DNA of 64,000 nt from Gnetum montanum. Lineage: Eukaryota > Streptophyta > Gnetopsida > Gnetales > Gnetaceae. The notes under the pieces were generated by a model that made no database searches, was not told the origin of the DNA, and saw only the letters and a program-made list of their open reading frames with translations. This document shows, in pieces, positions 57,335 to 64,000 of this stretch (positions within the stretch are counted from its first letter, which is position 1; each line of letters opens with the position of its first letter). The translations under genes and the position numbers were made by a program. The stretch is from assembly GCA_015680685.1 (NCBI GenBank), contig MNCI01005943.1, positions 1-64,000 on the forward strand. Reading direction: 5' to 3'.

Positions 57335-58762
57335 ATGAGGACCATCATAGTCTAGGGAGAAATGACCTCATGATGAAAGATGACAACAACAACAATAACA
57401 ATAAACCTAGGAACAAGTAGGTGAGGTAACCCATGTTATTGGGCTCCTACTCAAGAAGCCTAAGTTGGAATGTTTCTACCAAATTTCCATAGTAGAGATG
57501 AAATAATCTAGGTAGGATGAGATCCTAAGACCATAGCCCAATCTTAAGGTCAAGCTCATAGAGGCCTACCTCGAGAAGGCCCTTAGCAAGGAAACTTAGA
57601 GTTCCATCCTTTAGAAACTAAATCTCAAATATTTCTTGGAGCTCATGCTAGAAGAGGTGAGAACAAAGCTCCAAGGATCTCCACTATGACTCATTTTCTT
57701 CAGTAATGGAAAGTGATACATAGGGAAAACCTACCTCTTCTAGAACACTTGACAAGGAGATGTGATCATCAAGATCAATGATATCACCATCCCCTATTTG
57801 GTTGAGATGATAGTATAAATCCTTGGATTTCTAAACACCATGGCAATGTCAGTAGAGATCGCAACCCAAGTGGATAGAGAGGAAAAGAAATAATGGATTC
57901 AATAGTACTATGAAGTAGATCATAAAGAGTATAGTGCCCTTACCAAGGTGGAGTAAGCCTATTTTAAGATCACAACCTATCACCTCAATCCTACTATGAA
58001 GCCAAGTAATATGACTACCTTCTTTACTAGTGCATGTGTAGCTCTAATTGAAAAATTTCAAGTCAACCTACCATAGCTTATCTTTCTTAGGATAGAGAAC
58101 CATTTCCCTTTCCTTGCCTCATCAAAAAAAATTTGCAAAAGAAAAGGGATAGCCTACTACACTAACAATGTTGTTTTCAAAGCTCCTATTTTATCATGGT
58201 AGGAGATGATGAAGGACAAAGCATTTCCTAAGCTTCAAAAGGAACAACAACCATCACCACCACCACTTGCAACATTGGGGATGATACCAAAAATTCTAGT
58301 AGCTACTAAATATCTAAGGAGACTTGGAGAACAATAGCTACAATAACAAACCTCTAGAGATGGTGGAGAATCCTTTATGTACATACTAGCCATAAGCCAC
58401 TTGAATGATGTCATAAGGATCATCAACTGACTAAAAGATGAAATGACTCCATAGTTCTCCTCACAAAGAAACTAGGCTCTTTTTCATTTCAATCTCAATG
58501 CTAGAGAAGTTACTATGTTCATTCTAATACATGAATTTCCTAAATATCTAGAAATGCAGCAACCTTCTCTATGCTATTGAAAGAAGGTGAAGGATCAATA
58601 GTGCTTATCATATTATACAAGGGCTAAGAGAATGTAGTAGTGATGATGAAAAATTGAATTGTAGAAGCTTTGAGTACTCCTACATCATTTATCCCTAATT
58701 TTTCTACCATGAAAAATGTACCAATGTTAGTAGGAGCCAAAAGTAGGTGGATGAATGTAGCC
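57335..58762 (+). pseudogene. ORF3 of element J, N-terminal half, interrupted by element D
   Basis: An ATG lies at 57335, two bases after an acceptor-like ACTATAG. Recognisable blocks match E: GKTYLF, VEMIV, ILGFLNTMAMS, YYEVDHKEYSAL, YFKITTYHLNP and PFPCLIKK (57720-58130), then a Gln/Pro-rich stretch. TAG/TAA stops are frequent. It is cut at AATGTAGCC (58762) by element D; E continues with CAACATGAGG at the same point (41877). The rest lies beyond the window. Confidence 0.75.
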
Positions 58763-59581
58763 TGATGGGACGCGATATCGCATGGGCTGTGATATCGCGT
58801 ACGTGATATCATGGCCATCATGATATCGCATCCCACATGATATCACAGTGTGCCGTCATATCTATAAATAAGAGGTGGCTCTCCCTTGTTTCCTCATCCT
58901 AGGCTAGATAGTAGGGAAACTCTGGTAGATTGATCACTCCAGAGATAGAATATTTTCCATGTGCCTATAGTAGGAGTCCTAAAGTGAATGGAATTTTATT
59001 CGAGCAAACATTGTACCTAAACACAAGTTTGTGTTCGAAAATAAAGACGAGCTTCTTGGATAAACCTTGTAGTGCATGTTAGGATTTTATTACTGTTATT
59101 TATTATCTTTCATTTACATGCTTTATTAGTTATTTACTACTTTCTCTCTCACCCTTCTCTCCTATTTAAGTGCCTCAGTAAGACTGCTTTGAGCACGTGC
59201 GTTACACGTAGTGATCCCAGCAACAATTAGCATGTTTGGTAGCCAAGGTTGCATCGGTTCAGGGTGTGTACGGTAAGTGGGCATGGATGCTAATGCTAGG
59301 TTAATTTAGACTTGGTTCATTAGTTAGCATTAGTAATTAGTTTCTCAACCCTTCAGCTTGTTAGCATAGGAGACAAAAACATAAAAAGCATAAAAATCAT
59401 ATACCTCAGACTTACTTAATCATACACTATGACAACTACAAGTAAGTTTGGGAAAATAATGAATGATTAACCCTAAGTGTTCCATGGGCATGTAGGCACT
59501 TAATCTATGGAGTTCGACTGGATCATGTGTGCTACGCTCGTATTTTTATGGTTGAGTGTAGGGGTATCTCGCCACTCATCA
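58763..59581 (+). mobile_element. Element D 5' LTR
   Basis: 819 bp, TGATGGGACGCG to CACTCATCA. It has five GATATC sites at 58774, 58791, 58805, 58822 and 58839, and the TATA box CTATAAATAAGAGG at 58862. It is closest to the element B LTRs. Confidence 0.93.
58774..58869 (+). promoter_or_regulatory. GATATC palindrome array and TATA box (element D promoter)
   Basis: Five palindromes spaced 17, 14, 17 and 17 bases end about 20 bases before CTATAAATA. Similar arrays lie in the B LTRs (33026-33080, 39313-39383) and, reduced, in the A LTRs. The position upstream of TATA suggests a U3 promoter/enhancer element. The binding factor is unknown. Confidence 0.65.
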
Positions 59582-59582
59582 T

Positions 59583-59600
59583 TGGTGCCGTTTCTGGGGA
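59583..59600 (+). other. Primer binding site, tRNA-Asp type (element D)
   Basis: TGGTGCCGTTTCTGGGGA differs from TGGCGCCGTTGCCGGGGA at three positions. This is one of the clearest primer sites in the window. Confidence 0.93.
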
Positions 59601-59717
59601 CTAAGTGTTTGTGCGCTGAATAGAACATAGGATATCACTCACATAGTTGGGAGCCTAAACAAACTTCGAGTTAATTAAAAGAAAAATTATATAACAGTAA
59701 TTATCACACCGATAACA

Positions 59718-62700
59718 ATTTCTTCTTCTAACAAAAGCAAATCACCGATGAGGGATAATACATGAAACAGTCGGTAATCAAAAACACATAACCGAAATCA
59801 GTGAAGTCGTCAAAAATATCGGATAGTCTATAATCATCCAGATGAGTATATTCCAAACTTTACCTTTATCCTCCATCAAGATGAACAATTGCAATGGAGA
59901 GATTTGCAAGGTAACATTGTGTTACCCCCAGACCGATTAGTCTCGAACATGCTCTTCCGTGCTTTGGCACATATTAGCATGATAGAATTATATGTCGAAT
60001 ATGTTGTGGAAGACTTTGACATGAGGGATTATCATCCCACAGTAGCGCAATGTATGAGAGACTCAAGGCAGGAGAGCCAACATACACTATTGAAGGGAAA
60101 AGGCCCGCACATCATTAGCGAAATAGTAGATGATGAACCCATTATAATGAGTTCTCTATCAAATGATGTTCCCCCTCCTAACGATGGTGAGAAGGTTGGG
60201 TATTAGAACCTACGATCAATGATACATAATACTGGTTCTGATCCCCGTGAACACCAACTGTTCATAGAGGGAACAATAACTCATAATAAGGACAGGCACT
60301 TAGATCGTCATTACGATCGAGACTGTAACAGCTGAAGAGAAGGCAAGCAGCATCATCATGGCGATGGTTCTCCTTATTCTTCTCCTTCATCTCATCACTC
60401 ACCCTCTCCTTCCACATCTAGGCACAGCCACCATGAACATAATGGTGAGGATAGAGGTAGAAAAAATGAGAGGCCCTGACGGGAAAGTCGAGAGAGAGGA
60501 CAAGGACATGAATGCAGGGAAATTAGGGAATAACGAAGACATCATAGGTGTCATGAAAGAGATGATCATGAAAAGCCCCTACTTGCAACCCAAAGCATGC
60601 TCAACATAACGGAGGTAGTAAGAATTCCAACATGGAATCAAAAGGACAGTCGGATCAAGTGCTTAGACATGAACAATATCCCATGATTTGAAGGGGGATA
60701 CAACTTAGATCCACAACATCATTTACAGGCATTCCACGATGCCTACACCTTGCACAACATAGAAAATGAGTGGCAAAAACTTAAGTTGTTTCCTAGGACA
60801 CTCATTAAAGAAGCAGAGAGTTTGTACCAGTCATTAGAGCTGGAAACCATCAGAAGGTAGAGTACTATGCTAAAACTCTTTAATGATAAGTATCAAACAT
60901 ACTTTAGAGTGTCTAATTTGCGTAAGTAGATCCAAGGATGGAAGCAAGATACTCATGAACCCTTAGATGCTGCCATGGGCTGCTACTATGCATTGTTACA
61001 TCGTTGCCTAGGCCATGGATATGCTCAACAGGATCAACTTTGCCACATCGTGGATGGGCTAAGGCATGAAACCAAAAGAACCCTTGGGACTTATGCCCAA
61101 GGGAGACTATCAAAACTTAGAGTCCATGATGTTCATCACTTGTTAGAGCAAGTACCAAAAGAAGAAGGTGAGCTACGAAAAAGGGAAAGTATGGAAGAGT
61201 ACAACCACGATCCCTCCCTTCGAAAGAAGGGAGTGAAATTTTGTGATGAGGAGGATGAATCACCACTTGAAGAGTTTGTGAATAGAAAAACCTTGCCGAT
61301 TCAAAAACTAACAATCAAAGTATCGGCTAAGGTAGATCAACTGTGGGATTCCTTAGAATCCAAACTTGAAACTATCTTGAAAATCGTAGAAGAGTCTAAG
61401 AAGGAATGAAGTAGTGATAAAGGTAAGACAAAGCCAAGAAATGCAGGCCTTGTACATAAAAAGGGTAAGGGGAAAATTACTATCTCTGATGAGGTTGTGG
61501 ACCCAGACACAGACGATGACAGTGGATGTGAGATCTGCCAATATGACCATCCTAAGGGATGTTGTCCAATTATCTCACATCTATAAGAGTTTGGGGTGTA
61601 TGCACTTAATCCGAGACTTAACCAACAGCAAACACCCCGAAGGTTACCTTATCCTCAAGGTAACCCAAGGCAGTTCCACCAACCACTAACGTACTATCCA
61701 AGTGGAACTCCACCACAACCCATCAGATAGCATCAGCAATGGAAATACCCACAGTCATGGGGGATGCCACCACTGACACAATAGTACCCTTACCGGCAAG
61801 CTGATCCTTATGGCTATTATGTGTAGCAACCGGTTTCTCCAAGTGACTCTATGGGTCACATAACTCCCCAACGTCACTACCAAGTTCAGGAGTACTTTAG
61901 GAGGACTCCTTCTCCTTAAGGGGATATTCCACATTCATCCCATACTCCAAGTCCATCTGCACCTCTTCCACTTGTAGTTCCCATATAACCTGCTCCAACA
62001 ATGCAAGGGGAACTCCCTACTCAACCGCAGCAACGTAACGCTACGAGAGCTATAAATATTCAACTTGCTGCTAGTTCTGACAACTGTAAAAAGAGAAGAT
62101 CTTTCCTTAGAACCAAAAGCCTAGACAAGATCTCGCAACAACAAGTGGTTGAGCCTATGTACACTCCTCCATCATCCAAAACTTTGGAGAACCCTTCAGT
62201 TCAACGATAGAGCTGTATGCATACGGTTATGTTAATGCATACCGTAATCAACTAGATTAAGGTAGGCCACATTCCCAAGAAACAATCTGACCCTAGGAGC
62301 CCCTTAATCTATTTACAAATTGCCAGGAACAAACCACATAAGGCTCTTCTTGACTCAGGTTCCAGAGTCAACTTAATTTCATGAGAAATATATCAAGCCT
62401 GGAACCTGTCCCAACTTAAGAAGAGCAATATTCAATTGGAGCTGGCTGACCAGTCCATCACCATTTCCTTGGGATTGATGGAGGACATCATTACCACTAT
62501 GTGTGGTTGGTCATACCTAGCCAATTTCTTGGTGATTGAAATCAACAACAATGAAGGGGGCTTCCCAATTATAATGGGAAGGCCATGGCTAAGTACAATA
62601 GATGTGTACCTAGGAATCCACGATCTTTCCTTGTAGATATCTAAGATAAAAATTTATGGGAAGATCAAGAAGAAGAAAGTTTTGTGCATCACATACAGTG

Positions 62701-62980
62701 ACTCAGAGGTTGATGACATGGAAGAATGTTTAGCATCTCTTCCATGTAATCGGTGTGCCCAAGAAACACAAATTCAAAGGTGCCTGTATGTAGCAACCAC
62801 ACTAGTACTAGACACCCCGTGGTTGACAGCTACTAGAAAGAGCAACTTAATATGCATAGAAAGAACTGAGGAAACAACTCATGCTAACAATGAAGGAATA
62901 GACACATTGGAATATGAGCATCTCCAACTTCCACCCCTTAATCTAAGAACATTAGTGGGGAGAAGTTGGACACTTTTATG
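59718..62980 (+). pseudogene. gag: gag-protease polyprotein of element D, single frame with stops
   Basis: The start region near 59718 has lost its ATG (compare B at 33971). One frame then reads the amino domain (HPDEYIPNFTFILHQDEQLQ, LYVEYVVEDFDMRDYHP), an Arg/His linker, the gag core (60690-61130: FEGGYNLDPQHHLQAFHDAY, DGLRHETKRTLGTY), a coiled-coil-like segment (61270-61400), knuckle CEICQYDHPKGCC (about 61527), a Tyr/Pro/Gln tail and protease (62280-62640: ALLDSGSRVNLIS with an intact D-S-G, ELADQSITISLGLMEDI, GWSYLANFLVIEI, IIMGRPWLSTIDVYLGI). Eighteen stops (nine TAG, five TGA, four TAA) interrupt it, with no frameshift that I could find. It ends R-S-W-T-L-L then TGA at 62979. Confidence 0.92.
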
Positions 62981-63040
62981 AATTTCAAACAAGCGCTCAT
63001 TATTTCGGATCTCTCCCTTTCCATTCAGTCATGGGGGAGA
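62940..63040 (+). other. pol deletion junction (element D)
   Basis: LPPLNLRTLVGRSWTLL is followed by sequence reading, in a shifted frame, to TCAGTCATGGGGGAGATG at about 63024. This is the same join as in B (37200-37282). Confidence 0.85.
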
Positions 63041-63083
63041 TGTCCACCTATGTTAATCATTGGAGGCCCTCAGTTCTTTTTAG

Positions 63084-63233
63084 TTTTTGTTTTACACATT
63101 TTTGTTTTGCACATTTTTGTTTTACACATTTTTGTTTTACATGTTTTTGTTTTACACATTTTTGTTTTACACATTTTTGTCTTACACATTTTTGTTTTAC
63201 AAGTTTTTGTTTTATAGTTTTGTTTTACAAATT
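63084..63233 (+). repeat. 15-bp tandem repeat TTTTTGTTTTACACA (element D)
   Basis: About ten units, most of them exactly 15 bp, with variants GCACA, ACATG, GTCTT and ACAAG. It directly follows the pol end. Because 15 is a multiple of 3, several frames stay open through it, but they are not genes. Confidence 0.94.
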
Positions 63234-64000
63234 TCTTTAACTTTTCTAGTTTTTGTTTTACAACATCATTATACTTTTCCATTTTTTTGTGTGTTTGTGT
63301 ATGTTAACCATCTTGTAAGTTTGTCACCCAATAAGTGTTCTTCACGATGGTATGAACTATTTTTCGTTAATTGCTAACGTTTGATTTTTACCTTTAAGTT
63401 ACGATGTTGATAATAAGGTATGTTTCTTTTGATATGGCAGGCAATGAGTCCACTTCATCCATTCATCCACAAAGTCTATGGTCTCTCTTGGCTTGGAAAT
63501 GTATAGTCCCTTTCTAATAAGAACTTTAATGAATTAGTGACTGGGTATTTCTCAAACTAAGGAAGAACTCAAGGTTTAAAAAGGGTGTGACTTCAAGGGA
63601 ACTTGATGCATTTGTGTTGGCTATTCTCTTGGGTTCTTAGATCTTTTCTTCTTGAGTTTTCTTGCCAATCCAATGTTACCCAATTATTGGAAGCTAAGTC
63701 AATAAAAATAAGAAGTCTTTGCATGGTGTGATTCTCACGCATAAAAATAAAAATAAAAATAAAAGTGAGAATTCAAAGCCCACCCCTTAGACAAAATAAT
63801 CCCTTGGGCTACAAGCACTAGTTATGAAACTAAAAAATGTTCCCTCTAACTAAAGCCCTTCTCACTTTTTCTCCTCATTTGTTTCATCAGAATGGTGATG
63901 GCTCTTTGGAGGTGCATTCTTGTTACTTCAAGAGGGTGGATTGGCCAAATGCATTGATGCCAAGTCACTGGATGTGGATTGTTTGAGGTTGGAGTTGGAA
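63234..64000 (+). other. Element D non-coding spacer, cut by window end
   Basis: It is parallel to B's spacer from 37505: AAAAGGGTGTGACTTCAAGG near 63579 and GGGCTACAAGCACTAGTTAT near 63806. A short AAAATA microsatellite lies at 63743-63763. No ORF. Confidence 0.8.

Larger units (their letters stand above)
58763..64000 (+). mobile_element. Element D: non-autonomous Athila-like retrotransposon, cut by window end
   Basis: It has a 5' LTR, PBS, gag, protease and the beginning of the spacer. As in B, RT, RNase H and integrase are deleted at the same junction. gag-protease shows essentially one frame over about 3.1 kb with only single-codon stops, making this the best-preserved coding region in the window. 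It is inserted in ORF3 of element J. The 3' part lies outside. Confidence 0.92.

Noticed and set aside
63031-63377. Overlapping ORFs through the TTTTTGTTTTACACA array (also 37273-37610)
   Set aside because: The unit is 15 bases, so several frames are open by periodicity alone; the predicted peptides are simple repeats and the region is the post-pol spacer.
1-64000. Assigning a species or genus
   Set aside because: Athila-like elements and class III peroxidases occur throughout land plants; nothing in the window discriminates further.

Overview
The window is plant nuclear DNA made almost entirely of decayed, nested LTR retrotransposons. The organism is a land plant with a large repeat-rich genome. 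The evidence is Athila-like Ty3/Gypsy gag, protease, RT and integrase, primer binding sites matching the 3' end of plant tRNA-Asp, and one exon of a plant class III peroxidase. I cannot name the species. There is no intact host gene, rRNA, tRNA gene or CRISPR array. One assembly gap lies at 22284-22864 and a single N at 8260.

Layout. 1-3310: an LTR tail, an antisense integrase C-terminus from a different Gypsy lineage, a broken peroxidase last exon, three identical 143-bp tandem repeats, AT-rich DNA and a reversed LTR tail. 3311-about 44160: one old element, E (+), broken open by four later insertions. Element A (3912-12519) sits in E's 5' LTR. Element F (13732-about 25870, minus strand) sits in E's gag. 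A 1701-bp solo LTR (30754-32454) and element B (33017-40123) sit in E's post-pol spacer. E's protease, RT, RNase H and integrase resume at about 25910-29600, its ORF3 is at about 40413-43223 and its truncated 3' LTR starts at 43462. 44190-47783: a reversed ORF3 fragment (H), about 2 kb unassigned, and a second antisense integrase tail (X). 47784-56241: element C (+), with gag to integrase and a 3' LTR but no 5' LTR. 56242-58762: spacer and ORF3 of another E-type element (J). 58763-64000: element D (+), inserted in J and cut by the window end.

All six main elements share a family plan: LTR, tRNA-Asp PBS, gag with a compact zinc knuckle, protease-RT-RNase H-integrase, a long conserved non-coding spacer, an optional ORF3 of about 930 codons, a polypurine tract and the LTR. 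E, F and C are decayed autonomous-type copies. B and D have lost RT, RNase H and integrase at the same junction and share three stop codons, so they look like a non-autonomous lineage mobilised in trans. A has lost protease and pol but keeps gag and ORF3.

The points most worth a second look are the F-M-D-E motif replacing the usual M-D-D at the RT active site in all three pol copies, the coiled-coil ORF3 with a conserved end and a splice-acceptor-like start, a polypurine-tract-like motif repeated at module boundaries, and GATATC palindrome arrays in the LTR promoters.
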